A stretch of DNA of 64,000 bases from assembly GCF_900100255.1 (NCBI RefSeq), contig NZ_FMTS01000002.1, positions 25,400-89,399 on the forward strand. The letters are read 5' to 3'. Position 1 is the stretch's first letter; each line of letters opens with the position of its first letter. The stretch is from Asticcacaulis taihuensis. Lineage in GTDB: Bacteria; Pseudomonadota; Alphaproteobacteria; Caulobacterales; Caulobacteraceae. Positions 34,255-43,617 of the stretch are shown in pieces. The notes beneath the pieces are model-generated. The model did no database searches. It worked only from the letters and a program-made list of their open reading frames with translations, and had not been told where the DNA came from. The position numbers and the translations under genes were made by a program.

Positions 34255-35241
34255 TTATCCCATCAGCCCCTGGCTGCGGGCGAAATTGACCAGCAGTTGC
34301 GGCCAGATGTGATAGGGCCGGTCAAGGTCCGCCTTCATGCCGAAGCCATGCCCGCCGCTGGCGAACAGGTGGGTCTCGACAGTGATTCCCCTGGCTTTCA
34401 ACGCATCCCTCATGACGATCGAATTGGCGACCGGCACGGTCGTGTCATCCTCGGCCTGGGTCAAGAACATCGGCGGGGTCTGCGCATCGACATTGTGATC
34501 CGGCGCATAGCGGGCAATCTGCTCAGCGGTCGCCGGCGCACCGAAGAGCGACGGCGCGGTGCCTTCGTAGGCAATGGCGGGATCAAGCGAAATGACGGGG
34601 TAGATCGGCGCGGCGATCATTGGGCGGGCGTCGAGTTGATCAGCCTCATCGACCGGTGCATAGAGGGCCTGCGCATGGCGGGTGGCGAGCGACGCGGTCA
34701 CAAAGCCGCCGGCGCTGAAACCCGCCACACCGACGCGCTTCGGATCGATTTTATACTGCGCCGCATTCTGCCGGATCAGGCGCATGGCGCGCTGGGCGTC
34801 GATCGTGCCGACATCGGCAGCATTCTGCCAGCCGTCATTGGCCAGGCGGTAAAACAGCACGAAACAGGTAATGCCCTGTTTGTTGAGATAATCGGCCAGT
34901 TGATAGCCTTCATGATCGAAATAGTTCCACCAGAAGCCGCCGCCGGGAATGATCAGCATGGCGCCGCCATTGGGGTTCTCAGCCGGAAAGACCGCCATGC
35001 GTGGCTTCGATATGCCCTGCACACGCCGAAACTTGACGGCCGGATCAAGCGAGGTTTCCTCGACATGTTCCTTCATGTCCGGATGCAACTGACCGGGCGC
35101 ACCTTTCGGCCACAGGTCGATTGTGCCGGTCGGCGTGGGCCAGCCGGCCACGACTTTTGCGGTATCAGGGGCAGCGGTCTGGGCCATGGCCCCTCCGGCG
35201 GTCAAGGCAAGCGGGGCGAGCAAAAGCGAACGGCGATCCAT
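34255..35241 (-). CDS. exported alpha/beta hydrolase, acetyl-esterase-like
   Basis: 328 residues with a signal peptide or short leader (MDRRSLLLAPLALTAGG, Tat-like DRRSLL). MLIIPGGGFWWNYFDHEGY supplies the oxyanion HGGG-like turn, GVAGFSAGGFV the nucleophile Ser (GxSxG), AEDDTTVP the Asp and ASGGHGFGM the His. This is typical of the acetylxylan/feruloyl-type esterases (BD-FAE group). It is the last gene of the MFS-Gfo-isomerase operon (1-base gap), so it may remove acyl groups from sugars entering that route. Confidence 0.8.
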   Translation of the reverse strand: MDRRSLLLAPLALTAGGAMAQTAAPDTAKVVAGWPTPTGTIDLWPKGAPGQLHPDMKEHVEETSLDPAVKFRRVQGISKPRMAVFPAENPNGGAMLIIPGGGFWWNYFDHEGYQLADYLNKQGITCFVLFYRLANDGWQNAADVGTIDAQRAMRLIRQNAAQYKIDPKRVGVAGFSAGGFVTASLATRHAQALYAPVDEADQLDARPMIAAPIYPVISLDPAIAYEGTAPSLFGAPATAEQIARYAPDHNVDAQTPPMFLTQAEDDTTVPVANSIVMRDALKARGITVETHLFASGGHGFGMKADLDRPYHIWPQLLVNFARSQGLMG

Positions 35242-35242
35242 A

Positions 35243-36295
35243 TCAGAGTCCTAACAGATGACGTAATGCCTCTTTGGATACGCCGCTGCCGGCGAAGTCG
35301 TCAAACGCCTTTTCGGTGACGCGGATGATATGGTCACAGATAAAGGGCGCGCCTTCGCGGGCGCCGTCTTCCGGATGCTTCAGGCAGCATTCCCATTCCA
35401 GCACCGCCCAGCCGTCATAGTCATACTGCGCCAGCTTCGAGAAAATGCCCTTGAAATCAACCTGGCCGTCACCCAGGGACCGGAACCGCCCCGGCCGGTC
35501 GACCCAGCCCTGATAACCGCCATAGACACCGGAACGGCCGTTCGGATTGAACTCGGCATCCTTGACGTGGAACATCTTTATCCGCTCGTGGTAGATGTCG
35601 ATATAGCTCAGATAATCAAGCTGTTGCAGCACGAAATGGCTGGGATCGAACAGGATGTTGGCACGGCTGTGGCCGCCGACCTCACCGAGGAAGCGCTCGA
35701 ATGTGGCGCCATCGTGCAGATCTTCGCCGGGGTGGATTTCGTAACAGCAATCGACGCCGGCGTCCTCGAAGGCATTGAGGATCGGCAGCCAGCGACGGCC
35801 CAGTTCGGCGAAGGCTTCCTCAACCAGACCCGCCGGGCGCTGCGGCCACGGATAGAGATACGGCCAGGCCAGGGCGCCGGAAAAGGTGGCGTGCGCCTTC
35901 AGGCCCAGCCGCTGCGAAGCCTTCGCCCCCAGCTTGACCTGCTCCACCGCCCACGCCTGGCGCTCTTTCGGCTTGCCATGCAGACTGAGCGGCGCAAAGC
36001 CGTCGAACAGGGTGTCATAGGCCGGATGGACAGCGACCAACTGGCCCTGAAGGTGCGTCGAAAGCTCGGTGACGACCAGGCCGTATTGCGCCAGCATCCC
36101 GATGATCTCGTCGGCATAGGTCTGGCTTTGCGCGCATTTTTCCAGGTCGAAAATCGCCGGTGACGAGGTCGGGATTTGCAGCCCCTTATAGCCAAGACCC
36201 GCCGCCCACTGCGCCATGCCCTCCAGCGTGTTGAACGGCGACTTGTCGCCGAGGAATTGCGCCAGAAAGATACCGGGGCCTTTGAGTGTTTTCAT
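35243..36295 (-). CDS. TIM-barrel sugar isomerase/epimerase (xylose isomerase-like AP endonuclease 2 family)
   Basis: 350 residues with no signal. Conserved metal and substrate residues of the family appear in CYEIHPGEDLHDG, NILFDPSHFVLQQ and MFHVKDAEFNPNGRSG. Such enzymes isomerise or epimerise keto-sugars (IolE, IolI and 3-keto-glucose-related enzymes). It overlaps the upstream Gfo/Idh gene by 4 bases (ATGA), so both are translated together. In this setting it could act on 3-keto-glucose or a 3-keto-glycoside imported by the MFS porter. Confidence 0.85.
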   Translation of the reverse strand: MKTLKGPGIFLAQFLGDKSPFNTLEGMAQWAAGLGYKGLQIPTSSPAIFDLEKCAQSQTYADEIIGMLAQYGLVVTELSTHLQGQLVAVHPAYDTLFDGFAPLSLHGKPKERQAWAVEQVKLGAKASQRLGLKAHATFSGALAWPYLYPWPQRPAGLVEEAFAELGRRWLPILNAFEDAGVDCCYEIHPGEDLHDGATFERFLGEVGGHSRANILFDPSHFVLQQLDYLSYIDIYHERIKMFHVKDAEFNPNGRSGVYGGYQGWVDRPGRFRSLGDGQVDFKGIFSKLAQYDYDGWAVLEWECCLKHPEDGAREGAPFICDHIIRVTEKAFDDFAGSGVSKEALRHLLGL

Positions 36296-37380
36296 AACAA
36301 TTGCTCCCAGTTCTGGTTGCGGCTCGACCGGATGGCCGTCTCGATAAAGGCCATGCCGCGCACGCCGTCCTCAATGCCCGGCACCAGTGACGGCACGCCG
36401 GTCGATATCTGATCAGCGAAATCGCGGTAAAGCGTGGCGAAGGCTTCGAGATAGCCTTCCGGATGCCCGGCAGGCACCCGCGCGCCATAGGTCAGATAAG
36501 GCGCGCCGGCGTGGAGGATTTGCGAAGGCTGATCGTGCCCGTTGATCGTCAGAATATTGGGCTGTTCCTGTGACCAGTCGATGCCGCCGGTTTCACCATA
36601 GACCCGCAACCTGAGACCGTTCCGGTCCCCGGCGGCAATCTGCGAAGATACCAGCACGCCGCGCACGCCGTTACTGTAACGCAGCAGCACGTTGCAGTCG
36701 TCGTCCAGCCGGCGGCCGGGCACCACAATACCGAGATCGGCGCTCAAGGCTTCGACCTTCGCGCCACTGACAAATTCGCTGAGATGAAAGGCGTGGACGC
36801 CAATGTCCGCAATACAGCCCCCCAGGCCCGACTGCGCCGGATCGGCCCGCCAGTCAGCCTGCTTGTTATGCACCTCTTGCGACAGCCAGCCCTGGCTGTA
36901 TTCCACCACGATCTTGCGCACACGGCCGATGCGTCCCTCGGCGATCAATGCCTTCGCCTCGCGCACCAGCGGATAGCCGCTATAGGTATAGGTCAGGCCG
37001 TAAGATTTCCCGCTTGCCCGCACCACATCGCGCAGGCGCAGGGCCTCTTCGAGATTGAGCGTCGCCGGCTTGTCGCACAACACATTGAAACCCGCCTCCA
37101 GCGCGGCTTTGGCGATCGGGAAATGGGTGTCGTTTGGCGTGACGATGGTGACCAAATCCAGTCGGCCCTTTTCCGCCGCCAGCATCTCCTGCCACGAGGC
37201 GTAAACACGGTCAGCCGGCAAACCGTAGCCTTCGCCCGCCTGCCGGTTCTTTTCGGCATCGCGGCTGAAGGCGCCGGCGCTCAAGGCAAACCGGTCATCC
37301 AGCCGCGCCGCGATTCCGTGAACCGGGCCAATAAATGCGCCCGGTCCGCCACCCATCATGCCTAGTCTTAGCTTCGTCAT
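36292..37380 (-). CDS. Gfo/Idh/MocA-family NAD(P)-dependent sugar oxidoreductase
   Basis: 362 residues. An N-terminal Rossmann fold begins LRLGMMGGGPGAFIGPVHGI; FNVLCDKPATLNLEEALRL carries the family Lys (DKP rather than the usual EKP). It is without a signal peptide and cytoplasmic. Members oxidise or reduce sugars and inositols, including interconversion of glucosides and 3-keto-glucosides. It is the second gene of the operon starting with the MFS porter (18-base gap) and coupled to the isomerase by a 4-base overlap. Confidence 0.88.
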   Translation of the reverse strand: MTKLRLGMMGGGPGAFIGPVHGIAARLDDRFALSAGAFSRDAEKNRQAGEGYGLPADRVYASWQEMLAAEKGRLDLVTIVTPNDTHFPIAKAALEAGFNVLCDKPATLNLEEALRLRDVVRASGKSYGLTYTYSGYPLVREAKALIAEGRIGRVRKIVVEYSQGWLSQEVHNKQADWRADPAQSGLGGCIADIGVHAFHLSEFVSGAKVEALSADLGIVVPGRRLDDDCNVLLRYSNGVRGVLVSSQIAAGDRNGLRLRVYGETGGIDWSQEQPNILTINGHDQPSQILHAGAPYLTYGARVPAGHPEGYLEAFATLYRDFADQISTGVPSLVPGIEDGVRGMAFIETAIRSSRNQNWEQLL

Positions 37381-37398
37381 ATTGTCTCGGATTTGTTT

Positions 37399-38910
37399 TT
37401 AGTGTTCCCCGATCACTACCGGTCTGTATCCGCCCTTGCGGCGGAACCACAGGATCAGCCCAAGGAAAATCAGGCAGGTGATGACCGGCAGCAGGGCGAC
37501 CTCTTTCAGGGCGTCCTTCTTGGCGCTGCCGGAAAGCCCTTCCAGAACCGCCTTGTCGGCATCCGATGCCCCCGCCACCTTCGCTTCATCCAGCGCCTTG
37601 TAGCGGCCGAACACGCTGACCTTTTCGGTCAGATACTGTTCGGAAAGCGTGGTCTGGTGCGTGGCGTCATGGAGCTTCAAACCTTCACGGGTTGAATTGT
37701 CCTGCGCCGCGCCCAGCAACACCGAACCGACAATGCCCGCCGCCAGCATACCACCGCCGGCCAGCATGTTGAGCGTCACCGCGCCGCCCTTAGGGAACTG
37801 TTCGGAGGCCACCCCCAGCGCCGTGCCCCAGAAGAAACTCTTGCCGATGCCGTAAAAAGTGGCAGCCGCCAGTATGGCCAGCCCCGTGGCGCCCGACATC
37901 AGGAAGAGGCCCGCCGCCGCAAGCGCCGAGGCCATGGCCAGCACGCCCAGCGGATTGAGCCATTTGATCAATGTGCCCGCGAAGATACGGATGACGAAGA
38001 CCAGCGCGGAGGTATAGATCAGCACCCAGCCGGCAGCGAGGCCGAGTTTGTTCATTTCCGGCGTCATCAGCGAAGAGATCCAGCTATCGGTCGACAGTTC
38101 GGTGACCGCCAGCGGCATCATCACCAACACCAGCAGGATGAACAGCGGGCGCCCCGGTGAGCGGGCGAAAAAGGCGTAGATCAGGGCCAGCACCGCGGCG
38201 GCCCCAAACGACACCACCGGCGACAGGGCGAAGACGCGCCCGACTTCCAGCATGATCAGGGCGGCCAGGATAAAGGCCGAAATGAAGCCAGCTTCCCCCA
38301 GCATGGTGCGATAGGACACACCCGAAGCGACGCGTTCGGAGACCGGGAATTTGCGGCCGATCAGCAGCACCGTATAGACCAGCACCGGGATGATCATCAG
38401 CCCGACCTTCACCCGCCAATCGAACCCGCCCAGGCTATCCAGTCCCATCGCCAGCAGGCCACCGAGGATCATGCCGCCCGGCCAGGCCGCGTGCAGGCGA
38501 TTGAGCCATTTCGATTTGTCATGCGCAAAAAGGGTGGCGATCAGCGGATTGGCAGCGGCTTCCACCGCGCCATTACCCAGCGCCATGATGAAGGTGCCGG
38601 CATAGAGCGACCAGTAGCCGGTGGCGGTGAAAAGCAGGCCCAGCCCAATGATGTGGCAGAGTGCCGCGAACCACAAAGTCACGCGGAAACCGATCCGATC
38701 GATGAACAGCGACATCAGCACGATGGTGATCGAAAACGGCCACAGACCTACGCCCAGCAGTTCGCCTTTTTGCGTTTCCGTCAGCGCGAAATCAACGCCC
38801 CAGTTATCGATGACCAGCGCCCGCAGAATAAAGCAGAAGGAGGTGGCGGTGATGGCGGCGAAAGCGGTAGCGAAAAGCCAGCCCTGCCCTTTTCTCGTAG
38901 ACATATCCAT
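37399..38910 (-). CDS. MFS sugar transporter, first gene of the 3-keto-sugar operon
   Basis: 503 residues with about 12 hydrophobic segments (MSTRKGQGWLFATAFAAITA at the N-terminus, SLFIDRIGFRVTLW after segment 2). A long hydrophilic loop (about 430-475, YLTEKVSVFGRYKALDEAKV) lies before the last segment, not typical for plain MFS porters. Substrate unknown; a keto-sugar or glycoside is likely given the operon. A LacI-type palindrome lies 73 bases upstream of the ATG. Confidence 0.82.
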   Translation of the reverse strand: MDMSTRKGQGWLFATAFAAITATSFCFILRALVIDNWGVDFALTETQKGELLGVGLWPFSITIVLMSLFIDRIGFRVTLWFAALCHIIGLGLLFTATGYWSLYAGTFIMALGNGAVEAAANPLIATLFAHDKSKWLNRLHAAWPGGMILGGLLAMGLDSLGGFDWRVKVGLMIIPVLVYTVLLIGRKFPVSERVASGVSYRTMLGEAGFISAFILAALIMLEVGRVFALSPVVSFGAAAVLALIYAFFARSPGRPLFILLVLVMMPLAVTELSTDSWISSLMTPEMNKLGLAAGWVLIYTSALVFVIRIFAGTLIKWLNPLGVLAMASALAAAGLFLMSGATGLAILAAATFYGIGKSFFWGTALGVASEQFPKGGAVTLNMLAGGGMLAAGIVGSVLLGAAQDNSTREGLKLHDATHQTTLSEQYLTEKVSVFGRYKALDEAKVAGASDADKAVLEGLSGSAKKDALKEVALLPVITCLIFLGLILWFRRKGGYRPVVIGEH

Positions 38911-38982
38911 GACAAATTCCCTGCATTTTGGGCCATCACGGATAGAGCCCCCCGTCCGGCCGTTTTTTGATCGTCCGAAATG

Positions 38983-38996
38983 TGTAATCGATTACA
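38983..38996. promoter_or_regulatory. perfect LacI-type operator before the MFS operon
   Basis: TGTAATCGATTACA is a perfect 14-bp palindrome with central CG. It is shared, with one change, with 30265-30278. The regulator encoded at 29216-30220 is the likely binder. Confidence 0.75.
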
Positions 38997-39006
38997 GAAA
39001 AAATGC

Positions 39007-39038
39007 AAAGAAAAAGGCAGGGTTTGGCCCCTGCCCTT
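39007..39038 (-). terminator. intrinsic terminator of the TonB receptor gene
   Basis: On the minus strand AGGGCAGGG, loop GCCAAA, CCCTGCCT is followed by TTTTCTTTG, 8 bases after the TonB receptor stop. Confidence 0.85.
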
Positions 39039-39045
39039 TCCATTC

Positions 39046-41301
39046 TTACATCGGGCCGCCACCCGGAGGCCCGCCCCAACCGCCGGGGCCACGCCGGCCA
39101 TTCCATTGACCGTCGCCATCCTTATTGCTGCTGGCGCCCCCCAGCGTATAGCTGAGGCCGACCATCACGACCGTGCCTTGCAGGCTGCGTGACGATTCGC
39201 TGTGAATCTGGTCGGTATCCACCACGGTAGTGAATTTCGCCGTATGGAACGGGTCCTGAACCGTCACGACAAGGGCCGCCTTCGGCGTCGCCTGATGGCG
39301 GTAGGAGAAGTTGCCGAAACCAAACGGGCCGGTATAGCCCTGGCCGGTTAATTGCTTGCCCCGGCCGAAATAGCTGAGCTGGAAACGATCCTTGGGCGTT
39401 GCGGTATAATCGAAGCTGATACGGCCGCTAAGGGTGGTCGCTTCTGTGTCCCGCGTTTGAACGGCGCCGTTGAACTGCGTATAGGCCAGGTTGCCATTCA
39501 CACGCAGACTGAGCTTTTCGGTCAGTTTGCCATCGAGATTGGCTTCCAGACCGCCAGACTTCGTCCCGCCAAAATTACGTTTGGTCGTCAAAAGGACCGG
39601 CGTGTCATCCGGATTGGTGACGGGCAGATAGGTGCTGTAATCGGTAATCGAATGCTCGGTCTGACGATAATAGGCGCGAATCTGGTAGTTGAACTTGCCG
39701 CTCTTCTCATAACCGGCTTCGAAGGAATCGGTCTCTTCCGGTTTCAGATCCGGATTGCCCTGACTGTAGTTCAGTTCATCACGATAGGTCCTGAACGGGT
39801 TCAGGTCCTGGGCCTGCGGGCGGCGCAGACGGTGCGAATAGGAGAAGCGCAGCTTGGTGCTGTCGTTAAGGGCATAGGTGGCAAAGGCGCTGGGGCTGAC
39901 CTTGGTGTAGTCGATATGGCTGGCTGTATCGTCTGTTGTTATATCCGGATTACCGAAGTTTTCCGTATCGAGCTTGAGCGCTTCGGCGCGCAGGCCGCCC
40001 TGAACTGTCCATTTCTCACCGATCGGCTGCTGCCAGGTGATATAGGCGGCACTCAGAAGCTGCTCATAAGCGAAATCATTTCGCAAAAACGCCGCATTAT
40101 TGCCCGTCGCATCATTGTGGAAACTGTTATTGTCCTGGTTGATCTGGATGCCCGTGGTCATCTGGGCCTCGCCGAACGGACGTACATAATCGACGCTGAA
40201 GACGGCATTGTGGAAATCGCTCTGGGTGACGCGCCTGTCCTGATCGGTCGTTCCGTCGCTGTTGAGGTTCGTGGCGTCCGTTGTCATGTTACCGGTTGAG
40301 CGTCCGAAGCGCAGGTCGGTTTTCAGGCTTTCTCCCGGCTGGGCGCCCATATGATTCCAGTTCAGATCGAAACTGAAATCGTCGCGCGGACCGGTATTGT
40401 GCGAGGTGCGGCTATAGCCTCTCTGAAAGGCACCCGCGCCGTCATAGGTGGCGTAAGTATCCTGGCTATCATTATCCATTTCCCGCCGGGACCAGGCGAT
40501 CTGGGTGCCGATCGTGTCCTTTTCGCCGAGATTGTAATCAAGCCCCGCATTGGCCGAAACACTGTCATTCTTGCCTTCAGACTGACCCGACTGGTCCGTG
40601 CGGAACAGGGTATCGCCATTGGCGTCGAGATTTTCCATCACCGAACCGCCGCGGCTGGGCCGCTCATCATGGCGTACGTTAAGGCCGCCGCTGATCGTGT
40701 ATTTGCCGGTGTTGCGCGCTCCGTTAAGCGAGGCATTATAACGGCCATCACCGACATTGGCATTGATTGCGCCGCTGGTGCCGGGCTTGCGGTTCTTGCG
40801 CATGACGAGGTTAATGATGCCGCCGGAGCCTTCTGAGGAAAAAGCAGCGCCTGGATTGGTCATGACCTCGATGGAATCGATGTCGCCGGACGACATGGAT
40901 TGAAGGGCGCCGGCGCGGTTATCGCCCTGCATCATCACCGACGGCTTGCCATCGACATAGACCTGCACGTTGGAGTTGCCGCGCAGGGTGACATTGCCCG
41001 TCGGGTCGACATTGACTGACGGCACCTTATTCAGGGCGTCCGCCGCCGTGCCGGTCTGGCTGTCTATGTCCTTGGTGTTGTCATAGACCTGGCGGTCGAT
41101 CTTGTTCTGCGCCTTCTTGCCTTCGACGGTCACGGTCGTTGTCGGCGTGTCGTCTGGTTTTGCCGCCGTATTCTGGGTCGCGTCCTGTGCGGGGGGCGCC
41201 GCAGGCGCTGTCTCCTGCGCCATTGCGGGAAAGGCCCCGGCCACACAGCCGGAGAGAATCAGGCCATAAAGGCCTGTGGTCATGAATTTGGTCGAACGCA
41301 T
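39046..41301 (-). CDS. TonB-dependent outer-membrane receptor (OMP beta-barrel family)
   Basis: 751 residues from the ATG at 41301. A signal peptide (about 1-29, ending FPAMAQ) is followed by a short linker, a plug domain (ADALNKVPSVNVDPTGNVTL, NVQVYVDGKP, SIEVMTNPGAAFSSEGSGG) and a large beta-barrel. The C-terminus is unusual: a Gly/Pro/Arg-rich tail (RRGPGGWGGPPGGGPM) instead of an aromatic last residue. Receptors of this group import glycans, peptides or chelates through the outer membrane; the neighbourhood points to a sugar. The frame extends upstream to 41526 without support. It has its own terminator. Confidence 0.87.
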   Translation of the reverse strand: MRSTKFMTTGLYGLILSGCVAGAFPAMAQETAPAAPPAQDATQNTAAKPDDTPTTTVTVEGKKAQNKIDRQVYDNTKDIDSQTGTAADALNKVPSVNVDPTGNVTLRGNSNVQVYVDGKPSVMMQGDNRAGALQSMSSGDIDSIEVMTNPGAAFSSEGSGGIINLVMRKNRKPGTSGAINANVGDGRYNASLNGARNTGKYTISGGLNVRHDERPSRGGSVMENLDANGDTLFRTDQSGQSEGKNDSVSANAGLDYNLGEKDTIGTQIAWSRREMDNDSQDTYATYDGAGAFQRGYSRTSHNTGPRDDFSFDLNWNHMGAQPGESLKTDLRFGRSTGNMTTDATNLNSDGTTDQDRRVTQSDFHNAVFSVDYVRPFGEAQMTTGIQINQDNNSFHNDATGNNAAFLRNDFAYEQLLSAAYITWQQPIGEKWTVQGGLRAEALKLDTENFGNPDITTDDTASHIDYTKVSPSAFATYALNDSTKLRFSYSHRLRRPQAQDLNPFRTYRDELNYSQGNPDLKPEETDSFEAGYEKSGKFNYQIRAYYRQTEHSITDYSTYLPVTNPDDTPVLLTTKRNFGGTKSGGLEANLDGKLTEKLSLRVNGNLAYTQFNGAVQTRDTEATTLSGRISFDYTATPKDRFQLSYFGRGKQLTGQGYTGPFGFGNFSYRHQATPKAALVVTVQDPFHTAKFTTVVDTDQIHSESSRSLQGTVVMVGLSYTLGGASSNKDGDGQWNGRRGPGGWGGPPGGGPM

Positions 41302-41500
41302 TATGCTGCCTAAAATATGTTTGATCCCCGAACCACCCGCATAACGGGTGAAAGCGACCGTTAGAAGGCGGAACTGTTTCTGTAACGCAAAATGTCTGAC
41401 AATCCGTCGCGGATTTATAACGACGTTCAAAACTGTTGCCGAGATGCCTCTATATCGGCCATCCGACGCACCCGACCTGACGAAACCCGCGCCTCTGAGA

Positions 41501-43072
41501 CTATGGCGCGGTCGCCGCCGTCGCATCCAGCCGCGCCTTCCACGGATCGTGGATTGCTGTAGGCGTGCCGTCCGGCGCGAAGTTCATCAGCACATCGGCC
41601 TTTGGATCATATTGCGGCCATTCCGGCAGGCCGGCGCCATTGGGATTGCCGTTTTTGGCGAAATTGGCCCAGTAGCTGTTGGTCTGGTCGGCGATCTTCG
41701 CATCCGCCGCCGTCAGCTTGTCGCCATACTTGGCCTTCACCGTATCCATGACATAGGGAATTTCCGTGGCGTGGGGCGTGCCGGTCTTCCACTCCGCCTT
41801 CATCGAATCGGCCACATAGGCGTAGCGGTATTCATAGCTCGGCACGCCTTGCGTCGCCAGCACGGAGGCCACGAAGCGGGCGGGCTCGATCATCATGGCA
41901 TCCATACCCATGAAGTAGCGAATGACCTCGACCGGGAAATTGCCCATCGGGTCATAGGCCGCCTTCGCCTCGTCGACATGGCTGCCGAAAGGTGCAAAGG
42001 CCGCCTCCTTGGTGGGGGCGAAGTTAAAACCGATATCGGCCGAGTTGGCGCCGATCATCAGCGGCACCTTGTTATAGCGGCCGGCCAGATAGGCCGACTG
42101 CGGATCTTCGGCAACGATCTTGCCGTCGACCATCGGCCCGCCATAGGTATCGGAAGCCATGTTGGCGAGGTTGAGCTTGTCGACAATCGCCTCCGCCGGC
42201 AGGGCACGCAGTTTCGCCAGGGCCGCGGCGTCCGTGCCCTCTATGCCGTTCTTTTTCGCCAGGGCGACGCCGAGCGTTTCCGCGGACGGTATATTGGCCA
42301 GGTCTTCGTGCAGCCGGCGCTCACCCATCAGATTGCCGCGTCCGCCGCCGGACTGGACAATCGCCTTGGCGAACAGCCCTTTGGTTAAGGGCGAGGTCAT
42401 CAGCATATGGACACTGCCGCCGCCGGCCGATTCACCGAAAATGGTGACATTCGCCGGATCACCGCCAAAGGCCGCGATATTGGCCTGCACCCATTTCAGC
42501 GCCGCGATCTGGTCCATATAGCCATAATTGCCGAGCAGACCTCCGTCCTTGTTTTCGGCCGTCAGGGACGGATGGCCGAAGAATCCGAAACGGCCCAGCC
42601 GGTAATTGAAGCTGACCATGATGACGCCCTTGCGGGCAAAGGCCGAGCCATCATAAACCGCCGGCGACGAGCCGCCATTGACGAAGCCGCCGCCATAGAT
42701 CCACACCATCACCGGCAGCTTGCCGTGGGCGCCCGCCGGCCGCCAGACATTGAGCACCAGGCAGTCTTCGGAAGGCGCGGTGCCGAGCGGCGCGGCATCC
42801 CCGCCGAAGGGTTCCTGCATACAGTCATGGCCGTAATGATCGGCTTTCAGGGTGTTGGTCCAGTGCGCGGCCGGTTGCGGCGCCCGCCAGCGCAGGTCAC
42901 CGACCGGCGGAGCGGCAAAGGGAATGCCCTTGAAGCTTTCGACGCCATCGGCTGTCACACCCGATACCGCACCGCTGGCGGTCTTCACCGGGGCCTGAGC
43001 CCAAACAGGAAAAGCAAAAGCAATGGCCAAAGCCGCAACGCCTACCAACGCATAACGGGCACCCGACATCAT
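41501..43072 (-). CDS. type B carboxylesterase, exported
   Basis: 523 residues. A signal peptide (about 1-26, ending FPVWAQA) precedes an alpha/beta hydrolase of the carboxylesterase type B family: EDCLVLNVWRP, VWIYGGGFVNG (oxyanion hole), FGESAGGGSV (nucleophile Ser) and TPHATEIPYVM (catalytic His). Such enzymes hydrolyse aryl or acyl esters; a feruloyl or acetyl ester of plant cell wall sugars is possible. Start at the ATG following GGGAGG. It is divergent neither way: the MarR gene lies upstream on the same strand. Confidence 0.85.
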   Translation of the reverse strand: MMSGARYALVGVAALAIAFAFPVWAQAPVKTASGAVSGVTADGVESFKGIPFAAPPVGDLRWRAPQPAAHWTNTLKADHYGHDCMQEPFGGDAAPLGTAPSEDCLVLNVWRPAGAHGKLPVMVWIYGGGFVNGGSSPAVYDGSAFARKGVIMVSFNYRLGRFGFFGHPSLTAENKDGGLLGNYGYMDQIAALKWVQANIAAFGGDPANVTIFGESAGGGSVHMLMTSPLTKGLFAKAIVQSGGGRGNLMGERRLHEDLANIPSAETLGVALAKKNGIEGTDAAALAKLRALPAEAIVDKLNLANMASDTYGGPMVDGKIVAEDPQSAYLAGRYNKVPLMIGANSADIGFNFAPTKEAAFAPFGSHVDEAKAAYDPMGNFPVEVIRYFMGMDAMMIEPARFVASVLATQGVPSYEYRYAYVADSMKAEWKTGTPHATEIPYVMDTVKAKYGDKLTAADAKIADQTNSYWANFAKNGNPNGAGLPEWPQYDPKADVLMNFAPDGTPTAIHDPWKARLDATAATAP

Positions 43073-43126
43073 GACAGCCTCCCTTGACTTGTTTGACGGT
43101 AGCTTACGCCCGCACACGTCAGGGGG

Positions 43127-43573
43127 TCAATCGGCGATTGCCGCCGCCAGTTCGCCAAGAATAGCCCGCAACTGCGCCATCTTTTCCGCCCCGATCCGCG
43201 CAGCGCATTGGCCTTCCAAATCGAAACTAAGCTCCACCAAGGCATCCCATACCTGACGGCCGCGCACTGTCAGGATAACCAGCTTGGCGCGGGCATCGGT
43301 CGGGTCGGGCGCAATGGTGACATAACCGAGATCAGCCAGATTGCCCGCCAGATAGGCCATGCTCTGCTTGGTCATATCCGCCAGTTCGGCGAGGTCCGAC
43401 ACGCGTGAACCTTCCGGCCGTATATAGCGAAACACGCTGGAATGGGCCGGGCGAATATCGCCGAAACCGCGCGCCGCCAGTCCGGCATAGACCTTGACCT
43501 GCAAGACCTCATAGGGCTTGCGTAACAGGGAGCCCAGGGTGACGCGGGCCTCGGATATGGTGATGTTACTCAT
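43127..43573 (-). CDS. MarR-family transcriptional regulator
   Basis: 148 residues. RPAHSSVFRYIRPEGSRVSD, LADMTKQSMAYLAGNLADLG (recognition helix) and YVTIAPDPTDARAKLVILT (wing) are typical. It is divergent from a SnoaL-like gene, with two inverted repeats between them that it probably binds. An alternative ATG at 43591 would place the start beside the first operator. Ligand unknown; members respond to phenolics or oxidants. Confidence 0.88.
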   Translation of the reverse strand: MSNITISEARVTLGSLLRKPYEVLQVKVYAGLAARGFGDIRPAHSSVFRYIRPEGSRVSDLAELADMTKQSMAYLAGNLADLGYVTIAPDPTDARAKLVILTVRGRQVWDALVELSFDLEGQCAARIGAEKMAQLRAILGELAAAIAD

Positions 43574-43592
43574 TTTTTCGTTCTGCCACATT

Positions 43593-43607
43593 GACAGTCT
43601 ATCTGTC
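43593..43607. promoter_or_regulatory. MarR operator 1
   Basis: GACAGTCTATCTGTC: 5-bp arms GACAG/CTGTC around TCTAT. It is immediately before the marR gene and would block its own transcription. Confidence 0.6.
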
Positions 43608-43617
43608 TATATGTATT

